Shown here: positions 18,101-27,727 of the stretch, piece after piece
How the letters are laid out: each line of letters starts with the position of its first letter
Numbering within the stretch: the first letter of the stretch is position 1
Assembly: GCA_017643495.1 (NCBI GenBank)
Contig: JAEPNK010000001.1
Location: 1,469,623-1,533,622, forward strand
Direction of reading: 5' to 3'
DNA from: Rhizobiaceae bacterium
Lineage (GTDB): Bacteria; Pseudomonadota; Alphaproteobacteria; Rhizobiales; Rhizobiaceae
DNA length: 64,000 nucleotides
Made by a program: the position numbers and the translations under genes
The notes under the pieces: model-generated
Seen by the model: the letters and a program-made list of their open reading frames with translations, nothing else
Database searches by the model: none
What the model was told of the DNA's origin: nothing

Positions 18101-18819
18101 CCAACCTGTTTCTCAAGCGGGACCGGTCCCGTCATCCGGCGGCGCTCACTCCCGATTATAAAAGTACCCGTTTCAGGGCACCCGAAAAGCCGCTTGTCAT
18201 GCTGGAGCAATCCGCTGCCGAGTTGACCGGCCCCGTGTTCGGCCACGATCTGCTGGGTGAGAAGGACAACAATCTTATTGAAAACTACGCCGCTGACGGT
18301 GGTGAACCGATTGGCCCGCGTTTGAAGATTGTCGGGCGGGTTATCGATGAAAACGGCAAGCCGGTTCCCGATTGCCTGATCGAGATATGGCAGGCAAATG
18401 CAGGGGGCAGGTATCGTCACAAGGCTGAAAGTTATCGTGCGCCTCTGGATCCCAATTTTGGTGGTTGTGGCCGCACCATTACGGCGGCGGACGGTTCATA
18501 TGAATTCATAACCATTCGTCCCGCCGCCTATCCGTTTCCCAACGGACCAAACAGCTGGCGACCCGCCCATATCCATTTTTCCCTTTTTGGTGATGCGTTT
18601 GCCCAGCGGCTTGTAACACAGATGTATTTTGAAGGCGATCCGCTCATTCCCCTCTGTCCGATTGTCGAGACGCTGCCCGATCAGGATGCGATACGGGCAT
18701 TAACCGCCTTGTATGACCCTGAGGCAACCTTGCCAATGGACATGCAGGCATACCGTTTCGACATAGTGCTGCGCGGGCGTTCGCAGACCCTGTTTGAAAA
18801 CCGCATGGAAGGTCTTTGA
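18097..18819 (+). CDS. pcaH: Protocatechuate 3,4-dioxygenase beta subunit PcaH
   Basis: 240-residue iron-binding subunit that cleaves protocatechuate intradiol to 3-carboxy-muconate. The four ferric ligands can be placed: Tyr in GGRYRHK (near 108), Tyr in RPAAYPFPNGP (near 147), and two His in RPAHIHF (near 160-162). An N-terminal PcaH segment (residues 1-45) precedes the beta-sandwich. It overlaps pcaC and is followed one base later by pcaG. Confidence 0.95.
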   Translation: MTNLFLKRDRSRHPAALTPDYKSTRFRAPEKPLVMLEQSAAELTGPVFGHDLLGEKDNNLIENYAADGGEPIGPRLKIVGRVIDENGKPVPDCLIEIWQANAGGRYRHKAESYRAPLDPNFGGCGRTITAADGSYEFITIRPAAYPFPNGPNSWRPAHIHFSLFGDAFAQRLVTQMYFEGDPLIPLCPIVETLPDQDAIRALTALYDPEATLPMDMQAYRFDIVLRGRSQTLFENRMEGL

Positions 18820-18820
18820 G

Positions 18821-19294
18821 ATGACAGAATTTCGGGAAAGTCCCTCTCAAACCGCTGGTCCGTATGTCCATATCGGCTTCATGCCTGAAGATCAGGAAAT
18901 CACCGGTCTCAAAATGGCAGAAGTTGGCAAGCAGCCTGAAAACGCCCGGTACAGAATTCAGGGTTCCGTAACGGATGGACAAGGCACGCCTGTTGATGAT
19001 GCGGTAATCGAAGTTTTTGCAGATGACGTATTCTTTCGGGTGCCTACACGCGGCGGTTTTTCCTTTCGGATTGATCGTCCTGACAGCGGCTTTCTTACCC
19101 TTATGATCTTTGCACGCGGGATCAATATGGCACTTCATACGCGCATGTATTTCCCGGATTGTGAACCTGATCCGTGCATTCCGGTTGAGCGCGCCGCGAC
19201 ATTGGTGGCAAAACCCAATGGCGACAACAGCAATGACCTGAGATTTGATATCCGTTTGCAGGGAGAAGACGAGACGGTTTTCTTCGATTTCTGA
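18821..19294 (+). CDS. pcaG: Protocatechuate 3,4-dioxygenase alpha subunit PcaG
   Basis: 157-residue beta-sandwich partner of PcaH. It begins with the family pattern SPSQTAGPYVHIGFMP and lacks the iron ligands, as alpha subunits do (FSFRIDRPDSGFLTLMIFAR takes the place of the metal segment). At 157 residues it is compact relative to the roughly 200 typical of PcaG. ATG 18821 starts one base after the pcaH stop, so translation is coupled. Confidence 0.92.
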   Translation: MTEFRESPSQTAGPYVHIGFMPEDQEITGLKMAEVGKQPENARYRIQGSVTDGQGTPVDDAVIEVFADDVFFRVPTRGGFSFRIDRPDSGFLTLMIFARGINMALHTRMYFPDCEPDPCIPVERAATLVAKPNGDNSNDLRFDIRLQGEDETVFFDF

Positions 19295-19318
19295 TGAAAT
19301 GTGTATGGTGAGGCGAAC

Positions 19319-20293
19319 ATGACCCATTTGATAACCGGCGTTGCCGGATTCATAGGCTATCACCTCGCCCGGACATTGTTGCAGAGAGGTGATGCGGTTG
19401 TTGGTCTCGATAATCTCAACGACTATTATTCGCCGGAACTCAAGAAAGCCCGCCTTGAAAAACTTTCCGCACATGAAGGGTTCACCTTCCACCATACCGA
19501 CATTTCTGACCACGAGGCGCTAGAACAGGTTTCGCAGAACGCGGATTATTCGAATATAATTCATCTGGCTGCACAGGCGGGGGTTCGTTACTCGCTGGAA
19601 AATCCCGGTGCCTATGTGCGGTCTAACCTGGTGGGTCATGCAAACATGCTGGAACTGGCTCGCAATACATCAGGTTTGCGGCATATGATCTATGCTTCAT
19701 CAAGCTCGGTATATGGTGGCCGGAGCGACTTGCCATTTCTGGAAACCGACCGGGCAGACAAGCCGGTATCCCTTTATGCAGCAACCAAAAAAGCAGATGA
19801 ACTGATGAGCCATACCTATGCGCATCTGTATGATATTCCGCTGACTGGCCTGCGGTTTTTCACGGTTTACGGCCCGATGGGGCGACCGGACATGGCTTAT
19901 TATTCCTTCACCCGGAAAATGATTGCCGGTGAACCGATTGAGGTTTTCAATCATGGCAATATGCTTCGCGATTTTACGTATATTGACGACATAATCGACG
20001 GCATTTTGAGAATTCTGGACAAGGGACATCTGCGCAAGGAGGAGGTGCCACATGCTGTTTACAACATTGGCAACAACGATCCTGTGCGACTTGAGGATTT
20101 TTTGCTGATCCTGCAAGGGGAACTCGGGGTTGAGGCAGAGCGTGTCAATCTGCCAATGCAGCCCGGGGACGTACCAGCCACCTATGCCGACATTTCTGCG
20201 ATACGGGAGGATTACGGTTTTGAACCGAAAACCGGTTTGAAAGAGGGTTTGCGGATTTTCGTGCAATGGTACAGGCAGTATTACGGCGAGTGA
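19319..20293 (+). CDS. NAD-dependent sugar-nucleotide epimerase, UDP-glucuronate 4-epimerase-like
   Basis: 324-residue extended SDR. NAD-binding TGVAGFIGYHLA (5-16), catalytic YAATKKADE (Tyr-x-x-x-Lys near 156-160) and substrate-loop residues RFFTVYGPMGRPDMAYY, the pattern of UDP-glucuronate/galacturonate 4-epimerases of polysaccharide loci. ATG 19319 is chosen because GAGG lies eight bases upstream. It follows pcaG by 24 bp and may read through from it, yet functionally belongs with surface glycan genes such as the glycosyltransferases at 26-31 kb. Confidence 0.86.
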   Translation: MTHLITGVAGFIGYHLARTLLQRGDAVVGLDNLNDYYSPELKKARLEKLSAHEGFTFHHTDISDHEALEQVSQNADYSNIIHLAAQAGVRYSLENPGAYVRSNLVGHANMLELARNTSGLRHMIYASSSSVYGGRSDLPFLETDRADKPVSLYAATKKADELMSHTYAHLYDIPLTGLRFFTVYGPMGRPDMAYYSFTRKMIAGEPIEVFNHGNMLRDFTYIDDIIDGILRILDKGHLRKEEVPHAVYNIGNNDPVRLEDFLLILQGELGVEAERVNLPMQPGDVPATYADISAIREDYGFEPKTGLKEGLRIFVQWYRQYYGE

Positions 20294-20426
20294 GGCTTTT
20301 TTTAGTTATCGGAAAGCTTTTTGCAGGACCGTCGCCGGATTGAAATAATGGTCTATTAATCCTTTTCGCCATGTGCATAATTGTTATCGGGAAAGGCGGC
20401 ATCAAGGGGCTGCTGGGAGTGACAGA

Positions 20427-22346
20427 GTGCCAATGGCTTTGACGGGGAATCTGCTGGAGGTTCATGACCTTCACGTATCCTTTGACATTCAGGGAGGACA
20501 AGTGGATGCCGTCAAGGGTGTAAGCTTCAACGTTGCGCCCGGAAAAGTGGTTGCGCTGGTTGGCGAGTCCGGTTCCGGCAAGTCTGTTATCGCCCAAAGC
20601 ATTCTTCGCATACTGCCCAGAAATGGCAGGATTGTTTCCGGTTCTATCCTTTTCAATGATCCTGCAAGTGATACCGACCGGGTAGACATCGCCGGATTGC
20701 ATGACAAGGATCCGTTCCTCTACAAGTTGCGAGGTGGTCGTGTTTCCATGGTTTTCCAGGAACCGATGACCGCGTTGTCTCCTCTCCATACAATCGGTAA
20801 CCAGATCGAGGAAGCGCTTACGATCCACCAGAAAATCGAAAGCGGCAAGGCTCGTAAAGAGACCGAGGAAATTCTGGATCTGGTTGGTTTTCCCGACCCT
20901 CAACGCGGCTACACAATGTACCCGTTTGAACTGTCCGGCGGTTTGCGTCAGCGAGCAGTCATCGCCATGGCGTTGATCTGCAATCCGGCTATGGTCATCG
21001 CCGATGAGCCGACAACGGCGCTGGACGTAACGGTTCAGGCGCAAATACTCGGACTGATGAAGCGGCTTCAATCGAAGTTTTCAACCTCCATTCTGCTGAT
21101 CACCCATGACCTTGGCGTGGTGGCAAACATGGCGGACGAGGTGGTCGTTATCTATCACGGCGAGATCATGGAGACCGGCCAGGTGGAGGAAATTTTCCGG
21201 CGCCCGCAACATCCCTATCTCAAGGCGCTGATGGCCGCTGTCCCGCATTTTGACATGAAGCCGGATGAGCGTCTTGTGTCCTTGCGTGATGCAGGTCGGG
21301 AAAATGATGCGGCGGTAATCCAGAAATTGGCGCCCCGTTTCAAATCGTCTGCACCGGAGAAGATTGAAGGCCCGCATCTCAAAGTCTCGAATTTGCGCAA
21401 GGAATATTACCTCAGCAAGGGAAGCTGGTTTGGCACCGGCGAGCAAAGAAAGATCGTGGCAGTCGACGATGTAAGCTTTGAAATCAACAAAGGCGAATGC
21501 CTCGGCCTAGTGGGTGAGAGCGGATGTGGCAAGACAACTGTCTCAAAGCTGATCATGCGGGCAATTGATGCAACGGCCGGAAGCGTAATGCTCAATTCTG
21601 ATGGTGGCATGCAGGATGTACTTGCAAAGAGCGGCCAGGACCTGATGACATACCGCCGTCGTGTCCAGATGATTTTTCAGGATCCGTATTCCTCGCTGAA
21701 CCCGCGCATGACCGTCCAGAATATCCTGCGTGAGCCATTGGAAATTCATGGCAGGGGCAAGTCGGAAGAACAGCGTAACGAAATCGTCGACCTGATGTCT
21801 CTTGTCGGCCTTGATCCGAGATTTCTTAACCGCTATCCGCATTCATTTTCCGGCGGACAGCGACAGCGGATCGGGATTGCCCGTGCTTTGGCGCTCCATC
21901 CGGAACTGATGATTTGTGACGAGCCGGTTTCTGCGCTTGATGTCTCCGTACAGGCTCAAATACTGAACCTGCTAAACGATCTGCGCACGGAATTGGGGTT
22001 GACCAGCCTGTTCATCTCCCACAACCTCGCTGTGGTGAATTATGTCGCGGACCGCATTGCAGTGATGTGCCAAGGGAAACTGGTTGAAATCGCTTCACGG
22101 GAGCAGTTGTTCAACAATCCCTGCCATCCGTATACGAAATCACTTCTCGCAGCAGTACCCTATCCGGACCTGGATCGCCTGCTGGATTTCGAGAAGTTCA
22201 ATTATACGTCCTCGACAAATGCCAGCGACGCTTGGGGGGCCGGATTCCTTCCTTCCGAACAGGGGGCACTTGCCAGTCTTGAAATAGACAGGGATCATTA
22301 CGTCCTGGCCAATGAAAATATCGAACTCAAGGAGTTGCGTGTATGA
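20427..22346 (+). CDS. Peptide/oligosaccharide ABC transporter, fused double ATP-binding protein
   Basis: About 639 residues with two complete ABC ATPase halves of the DppD/DppF kind. First half: Walker A GESGSGKSVIAQS (near 45), signature LSGGLRQR, Walker B MVIADEPTTALD. Second half: GESGCGKTTVSK, FSGGQRQRIGIARAL, LMICDEPVSALD. Both active sites look intact. GTG 20427 has GGAG at a good distance; ATG 20433 is the alternative. First gene of a four-gene operon with the binding protein (overlap ATGA) and two permeases, like the YejF-type arrangement. Confidence 0.9.
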   Translation: MPMALTGNLLEVHDLHVSFDIQGGQVDAVKGVSFNVAPGKVVALVGESGSGKSVIAQSILRILPRNGRIVSGSILFNDPASDTDRVDIAGLHDKDPFLYKLRGGRVSMVFQEPMTALSPLHTIGNQIEEALTIHQKIESGKARKETEEILDLVGFPDPQRGYTMYPFELSGGLRQRAVIAMALICNPAMVIADEPTTALDVTVQAQILGLMKRLQSKFSTSILLITHDLGVVANMADEVVVIYHGEIMETGQVEEIFRRPQHPYLKALMAAVPHFDMKPDERLVSLRDAGRENDAAVIQKLAPRFKSSAPEKIEGPHLKVSNLRKEYYLSKGSWFGTGEQRKIVAVDDVSFEINKGECLGLVGESGCGKTTVSKLIMRAIDATAGSVMLNSDGGMQDVLAKSGQDLMTYRRRVQMIFQDPYSSLNPRMTVQNILREPLEIHGRGKSEEQRNEIVDLMSLVGLDPRFLNRYPHSFSGGQRQRIGIARALALHPELMICDEPVSALDVSVQAQILNLLNDLRTELGLTSLFISHNLAVVNYVADRIAVMCQGKLVEIASREQLFNNPCHPYTKSLLAAVPYPDLDRLLDFEKFNYTSSTNASDAWGAGFLPSEQGALASLEIDRDHYVLANENIELKELRV

Positions 22347-24256
22347 CTTCCTTCACTACTCTTTTCAGAAAATCTGTATTCTGCGGGTTTGTTCTGGCTC
22401 TTGGGCTTTCTGTGGCCGCAATCTCAGCCCGGGCAGAGGTGCCATTCCTTCAGGACAAGGTGCAAAGTGGCAAACTTCCCCCAGTCGCGGAACGGCTGCC
22501 GCAGGAACCTCTCAAGATTGATTTTGCTGCTGAGGGAAAAGTAATCGGCAAGTATGGCGGTGATCTCCGCATGCTCATGGGCAAGATCAAGGATCTGGGT
22601 CAGATTACGGTTTATACCTATGCAAGACTGGTTGGGTATGGCCCGGATTTCAACTTCTATGCCGACATTGCCGAAAGCTATGAGGTGAAAGAGGGGCGGG
22701 AATTCACGTTCAAACTTCGCAAGGGACACAAATGGTCTGATGGCCATCCGGTTACCTCGGAAGATTTTCGTTATTTCTGGGAGGATATGGTCAATAACGA
22801 GGAACTGGGTCGGGAAGGGGTTCCCAGCCAGATGCTCGTTGATGGCGAACCCCCGGTTTTCAAGGTGATTGATGAACAGACATTTTCCTACACCTGGAAA
22901 AAGAACAACCCGGCCTTCCTGCCAGCCATTGCAGCACCTTCACCGCTCTATCTCTACCGGCCTGCCCATTACATGAAGCAGTTTCATGACAAATATGCAG
23001 ATGCCGACAAACTCAAGCGCATGGTGGAAGAGGAAAATGTCAAGGACTGGGCTGCCCTTCACACCAGGAAACAGCGACAGAGACGTCCGGAAAATCCTGA
23101 ACTCCCAAGTCTTCAGGCCTGGATGAACACAACGCCCCCTCCCAGTACGCGGTTTGTATTTGTACGCAATCCGTTTTTCCACCGGATTGATCCCGAGGGG
23201 AACCAGTTGCCCTATATTGACCGTCTCGTTATGCATGTTGTCTCGAAAGATGTGATTGCAGCAAAGACAGGCTCCGGGGAAGCTGATCTGCAGGCAAGGT
23301 ATTTGCGGTTTGACGATTTGCCGTTTTTGAAAAGCGGAGAGGAAACCAATGATTTCACCACGCATCTTTGGCTCAACGGCAAGGGGTCGCAAGTAGCCCT
23401 GTTTCCCAATCTCAACGTCAATGATCCGGTGTGGCGAAAGCTTACCCGCGATGTGCGGTTCCGCCGGGCCCTTTCTCTTGCCATAGACCGGGAGGAAATC
23501 AACGAAGCAATTTACTTTGGACTGGCAACACCAAGTGCCAACACTGTTTTGCCGAGAAGTCCTCTCTACCGGGAGGAGTTCGCGAAAATGTGGGCCGAGC
23601 GCGATATTGATCTGGCAAACAAGTTGTTGGATGAAGCCGGACTGGACAAGAAAGACAGTTATGGGTTTCGCCTGCTTCCCGATGGCCGCCCTGCCGAGAT
23701 TACGCTGGAGACGGCAGGTGAAAGTTCGGAAGAAACCGATGTTCTGGAACTGATTATTGATCACATGAAGGATATCGGCATCAAACTGTATGTTCGCTCG
23801 TCTCAACGCGATATTTTCAGGCGTCGTGCCTATGCCGGCGACACAATCATTTCGGTCGCACAAGGATTGAACAATGGTATTTCGAGTGCGGAGATGGACC
23901 CCGAAGAGCTTGCCCCTACCGATCAGGCACAATTGCAGTGGCCAAGCTGGGGGCAGTATTACGGAACCAAGCAAATGGCCGGAGAGCCTGCTGACCTTGA
24001 TGAAGCAAAGGCCCAGCTTGAATTGTACGAATCGTGGATGGCAGCGACCTCATTGGAGGAGAAAGAGCAGATCTGGCTGGAGATGCTCAAGAATTATGCT
24101 GACCAGGTGTTTACGATCGGTACCGTAAACAACAGCAGGCAGCCGGTCGTGGTTTCAAACAAACTGCAGAATGTGCCGGAGGAAGGCATCTATTCCTGGG
24201 AGCCAACTTCCTATTTCGGCAACTACAAACCCGATACCTTCTGGTACGACAAGTAA
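22343..24256 (+). CDS. Periplasmic substrate-binding protein, family 5 (DppA/OppA class)
   Basis: 637-residue binding protein with signal peptide (hydrophobic segment about 12-30, cleavage after ARA). The lobe pattern GRELTFKLRKG-type segment (here REFTFKLRKGHKWSDGHPVT) and the RRALSLAIDREEIN helix are diagnostic of family SBP_bac_5. The N-terminus SGKLPPVAERLP resembles AgpA-like binders of rhizobia, some of which take galactosides instead of peptides, so the cargo is open. It overlaps the ATPase gene by ATGA. Confidence 0.88.
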   Translation: MTSFTTLFRKSVFCGFVLALGLSVAAISARAEVPFLQDKVQSGKLPPVAERLPQEPLKIDFAAEGKVIGKYGGDLRMLMGKIKDLGQITVYTYARLVGYGPDFNFYADIAESYEVKEGREFTFKLRKGHKWSDGHPVTSEDFRYFWEDMVNNEELGREGVPSQMLVDGEPPVFKVIDEQTFSYTWKKNNPAFLPAIAAPSPLYLYRPAHYMKQFHDKYADADKLKRMVEEENVKDWAALHTRKQRQRRPENPELPSLQAWMNTTPPPSTRFVFVRNPFFHRIDPEGNQLPYIDRLVMHVVSKDVIAAKTGSGEADLQARYLRFDDLPFLKSGEETNDFTTHLWLNGKGSQVALFPNLNVNDPVWRKLTRDVRFRRALSLAIDREEINEAIYFGLATPSANTVLPRSPLYREEFAKMWAERDIDLANKLLDEAGLDKKDSYGFRLLPDGRPAEITLETAGESSEETDVLELIIDHMKDIGIKLYVRSSQRDIFRRRAYAGDTIISVAQGLNNGISSAEMDPEELAPTDQAQLQWPSWGQYYGTKQMAGEPADLDEAKAQLELYESWMAATSLEEKEQIWLEMLKNYADQVFTIGTVNNSRQPVVVSNKLQNVPEEGIYSWEPTSYFGNYKPDTFWYDK

Positions 24257-24282
24257 TAGAGACCTGAGACACCGGCTGTTCC

Positions 24283-25281
24283 ATGCTTGCATATATCGTA
24301 CGACGCATTCTTTACATGATACCCACGCTGGTCTTGACCAGCATACTGGTTTTCACGCTTATTGAATTGCCACCGGGCGATTATCTTGAAAGCTATGTAA
24401 ACGAATTACTGGCTGCCGGTGAAACCGTGGATCCCCAGCGTATCGAGTTCCTTCGGGAGGAGTATGGTTTCGACAAACCGGTCTGGCAACGTTACTGGCA
24501 ATGGGCAACCGGTATGCTTGTTGGCGATTTCGGTTATTCGTTCGAGTATCAATTGCCCGTGCGTGATGTGATTGGCGACAGGCTTCTTTTCACGATCATT
24601 GTTACGTTCTTCACGATCATCTTTACCTGGCTGATTGCCTTTCCGATCGGTATTTACTCAGCCACCCATCAGTACAGCTGGGGTGATTACGGGCTCACCT
24701 TCATGGGGCTGTTGGGGCTCGCAACGCCAAATTTTCTGCTTGCACTCATCATGATGTATCTCGCCAACCAGTGGTTTGGTACTTCGATCGGAGGTCTGGT
24801 GGACCCGCAATATGTTGGCAAGCCGCTCAGTTGGGGCAAGTTTGTATCCGTACTTGAGCACCTCTGGATACCGGTCATCGTGATCGGTACTTCCGGAACC
24901 GCCGCAATGATCCGCCGGGTCAGGGCCAACCTGCTTGATGAACTTCGCAGACCTTATGTCACGACGGCCAGAGCCAAGGGGGTGCCGGAATTCAAGGGCC
25001 TGATGAAATACCCTTTCCGCATGTCACTCAATTTTTTCATTGCCGATATCGGCAGTATACTGCCTCAGGTTATTTCCGGTGCCGAAATCGTGGCGATTGT
25101 TCTGTCTCTGGAGACCACAGGCCCATTGCTCATCCAGGCCCTGCAAAGCCAGGACATGTATCTGGCAGGGTCATTTCTCATGTTGCTCGGCTTCCTGACA
25201 GTCATTGGCGTGCTTATCTCGGACATTGCACTGGCAATTCTTGATCCCCGCATTCGCTTGCAGGGGGGAGTAAGCCGGTGA
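24283..25281 (+). CDS. ABC transporter permease, DppB class
   Basis: 332-residue inner-membrane permease with six predicted spans. The N-terminal MLAYIVRRILYMIPTL helix is characteristic, and the coupling loop lies around TARAKGVPEFKGLMKYPFR (near 228-246). 26 bp after the binding protein, overlapping the next permease (GTGA). Longer than typical DppB because of the loop at about residues 165-190. Confidence 0.88.
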   Translation: MLAYIVRRILYMIPTLVLTSILVFTLIELPPGDYLESYVNELLAAGETVDPQRIEFLREEYGFDKPVWQRYWQWATGMLVGDFGYSFEYQLPVRDVIGDRLLFTIIVTFFTIIFTWLIAFPIGIYSATHQYSWGDYGLTFMGLLGLATPNFLLALIMMYLANQWFGTSIGGLVDPQYVGKPLSWGKFVSVLEHLWIPVIVIGTSGTAAMIRRVRANLLDELRRPYVTTARAKGVPEFKGLMKYPFRMSLNFFIADIGSILPQVISGAEIVAIVLSLETTGPLLIQALQSQDMYLAGSFLMLLGFLTVIGVLISDIALAILDPRIRLQGGVSR

Positions 25282-26456
25282 CCAAACAGGATGAGACACA
25301 GCAGATGACTGGCAATGTCCACTACGTCAACACGGCACCTTTCGACCCCCGCTCGATTGAAAAACTGACGCCTGACCAGGAAGCTGTTTTCCTTGCATCG
25401 CAGAAAAAACTGATGTGGTGGAAATTCAAGAAACACAAGCTCGCCGTTTATAGCGGCCTGTTTCTGTTGTTCATGTATTTGGTGACAGTCTTTGCCGAAT
25501 TTCTTGCGCCCTACAATCTGGAAACAAGAAATTCAAAATACATTTATGCACCCCCGCACAGTATCCATCTCTTTCATGAGGGCGAGTTTGTCGGGCCGTT
25601 CGTCTATGACTACAAGCGGACGCTAAATCTGGAAACGATGAAGCGCGTTTACACGGAAAACCCCGACAAGATTATTCCCCTCCGTTTTTTCTGCTCTGGT
25701 GATCCGTATGTGTTCTGGAACCTCTTTGAAGCAGATAACCACCTCATGTGTGCAGACATCAAGACACCGGTTTTCCTGCTGGGGTCAGACCAGTTGGGAA
25801 GGGATATTTTCTCACGAATAATTTACGGTGCCCGTATCTCGCTTACCATTGGGCTTGTCGGTATTGCCATCAGCTTTGTGCTCGGCATCACCATCGGCGG
25901 CCTGGCAGGTTACTATGGCGGATGGGTGGACATGGTGGTGCAACGCATGATCGAGGTGATCCAGTCCCTGCCCACGCTTCCCTTGTGGCTGACACTGGTT
26001 GCAATCATGCCGGCCAACTGGAGCCAGTTGACCGTCTATCTGGCCATCACAGTCATACTTGGCCTGATTGACTGGACCGGCTTGGCGAGGGCGGTTCGGT
26101 CAAAGTTGTTGTCGCTTCGCGAAGAAGATTATGTGCTGGCTGCCCGTCTTATGGGCGCCAAACCGAAGCGCATTATCGGGCTTCACCTGGTGCCAGGCTT
26201 CATGAGCCATCTCATTGCCTCGGCAACGATTACCATACCGACCATGATACTGGGTGAGACCGCACTTTCATTCCTTGGGCTTGGCCTGCGTCCGCCGACA
26301 GTGAGTTGGGGTGTGCTGTTGAACAAGGCCCAGAATATTACTGCCGTTGCAGAATTCCCCTGGATGATATTTCCGGTTGTGCCGGTAATCCTTGTAATTC
26401 TTGCCTTCAACTTTTTTGGTGACGGCCTGCGCGATGCGGCAGACCCTTACGGCTGA
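25278..26456 (+). CDS. ABC transporter permease, DppC class
   Basis: 392 residues, start GTG 25278. A hydrophilic N-terminus of about 55 residues, one span, then a large periplasmic insertion (about 75-155) before the five-helix core; the coupling loop is AARLMGAKPKRIIGLHLVP near 292-310. The long insertion is typical of the YejE/large DppC group. The operon ends here, three bases from the stop of a convergent glycosyltransferase gene, leaving no room for a separate terminator. Confidence 0.88.
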   Translation: MTKQDETQQMTGNVHYVNTAPFDPRSIEKLTPDQEAVFLASQKKLMWWKFKKHKLAVYSGLFLLFMYLVTVFAEFLAPYNLETRNSKYIYAPPHSIHLFHEGEFVGPFVYDYKRTLNLETMKRVYTENPDKIIPLRFFCSGDPYVFWNLFEADNHLMCADIKTPVFLLGSDQLGRDIFSRIIYGARISLTIGLVGIAISFVLGITIGGLAGYYGGWVDMVVQRMIEVIQSLPTLPLWLTLVAIMPANWSQLTVYLAITVILGLIDWTGLARAVRSKLLSLREEDYVLAARLMGAKPKRIIGLHLVPGFMSHLIASATITIPTMILGETALSFLGLGLRPPTVSWGVLLNKAQNITAVAEFPWMIFPVVPVILVILAFNFFGDGLRDAADPYG

Positions 26457-26459
26457 TAG

Positions 26460-27587
26460 TCAGAGATCAGCAAGCACTTCCTGCAAGCGTCGGGCTGCAG
26501 ATTCAAGACTGTGTTCGCGTTGAACCTTGATGCTGCCCGCTTTGCCCATTGAGGAACGCTTGTTCCTGTCTGCAAGCATGACAAGAATGTTGGAACACAT
26601 CGCCGCGCTATCCCCTTCAGGCGAGAGAAGTCCGGTTTTGCCATGCTCAACGACAAGCGGCACTCCCATGCTGTTTGACGCGATCACCGGCAGTCCTTCC
26701 AGTTGGGCCTCCAGATAGACCATGCCTATCGGTTCTTTCCAGCCGGGCCATATAAACAGGTTTGCTGCCCGCATCCATGACAAAACCTCGTCGTGACTGA
26801 CCTGTCCGGTCCAGTAAATGTTTTCTTGGGGCAGGGACGCAAACCTAGAACGAATTGTGTTTTCTTCCGGCCCCCCGCCAATAATGACAAGGTTCAGGGG
26901 AAAGCCAGGAAGACTTGCCAATGCCTCTGCAAGTAGTTCAAAATTCTTGAGCTTCTTGCCCGGCCGCATCATGCCCGTGGTTACCAATACAGGTACGTCC
27001 GGTTTCCAGTTGTTTGGCAAGATTGCCTTGCTGATACCCTCTCTTGGCTGGGTATCAATGAATGCCGGAAAATCGAAAATTTTCTCATCGCCATCCAGAA
27101 GTTGGGAAAGATACTTCCTGTCTGTCGGCTTGAAGCAAAGGTGCCTGTCTGCCTTGCGAATCCCTGCCTGGGCCTCCATCCGCCACGGCTTCCACTCGTC
27201 ATTGATGCCCTGTGCCGTTCTGGCGGCCTCAACGGTTACATAGGGAATGTCGAGTGCCTTTGAAATTCTGGGGCCGATCCAGTCCGGTGCCTTGCAATAT
27301 GGATGGTAGGTCAGCCACAAATCCGGCCTTTGTTCAGGTGCCATCTTGCTGTACCTGGCCAGCAACCGGTCAACTTCTTCCAGTGCGCCCTCTTTTCTGG
27401 CTTCCAGTATGTCGGTCGCGCTGCGCTTGGAATAACAGATGTATCTGGAAGAAATTTCTGCATGAAATCCGGCAAGTTCCAGTGCCTTCAGCAAATTGCC
27501 TGCAATCAGGCGGTCTCCGGAAGGTATGGGGTGGTCAGGCGGTTTGATGGGCGCGAAGAAAGCAATTCTTTTTGATGTGATTGTCAT
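26460..27587 (-). CDS. Glycosyltransferase, GT4 type
   Basis: 375-residue GT-B fold enzyme. The donor-binding C-terminal half is recognisable: TTGMMRPGKKLKNFELLAEA (near 202), GGGPEENTIRSRF, and the E-x7-E pattern KEPIGMVYLEAQLEGLPVIA (near 290-309). No signal peptide or membrane span, so cytoplasmic or peripheral. It is divergent from the next glycosyltransferase gene (140 bp between) and convergent with the ABC operon. Donor and acceptor are unknown. Confidence 0.87.
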   Translation of the reverse strand: MTITSKRIAFFAPIKPPDHPIPSGDRLIAGNLLKALELAGFHAEISSRYICYSKRSATDILEARKEGALEEVDRLLARYSKMAPEQRPDLWLTYHPYCKAPDWIGPRISKALDIPYVTVEAARTAQGINDEWKPWRMEAQAGIRKADRHLCFKPTDRKYLSQLLDGDEKIFDFPAFIDTQPREGISKAILPNNWKPDVPVLVTTGMMRPGKKLKNFELLAEALASLPGFPLNLVIIGGGPEENTIRSRFASLPQENIYWTGQVSHDEVLSWMRAANLFIWPGWKEPIGMVYLEAQLEGLPVIASNSMGVPLVVEHGKTGLLSPEGDSAAMCSNILVMLADRNKRSSMGKAGSIKVQREHSLESAARRLQEVLADL

Positions 27588-27727
27588 TCTCTATCCATGC
27601 AAGTTTCTGGGCCGTACCCGTGCGGAAATTACGCTCGAGACCTTTTATTTCATGGCCTCGGCTTGTTAAACAGGCTAAAAAAGCCATAATGTCTTGAACA
27701 GCCCGCAAGCAGCAGGATGCTCATTCC

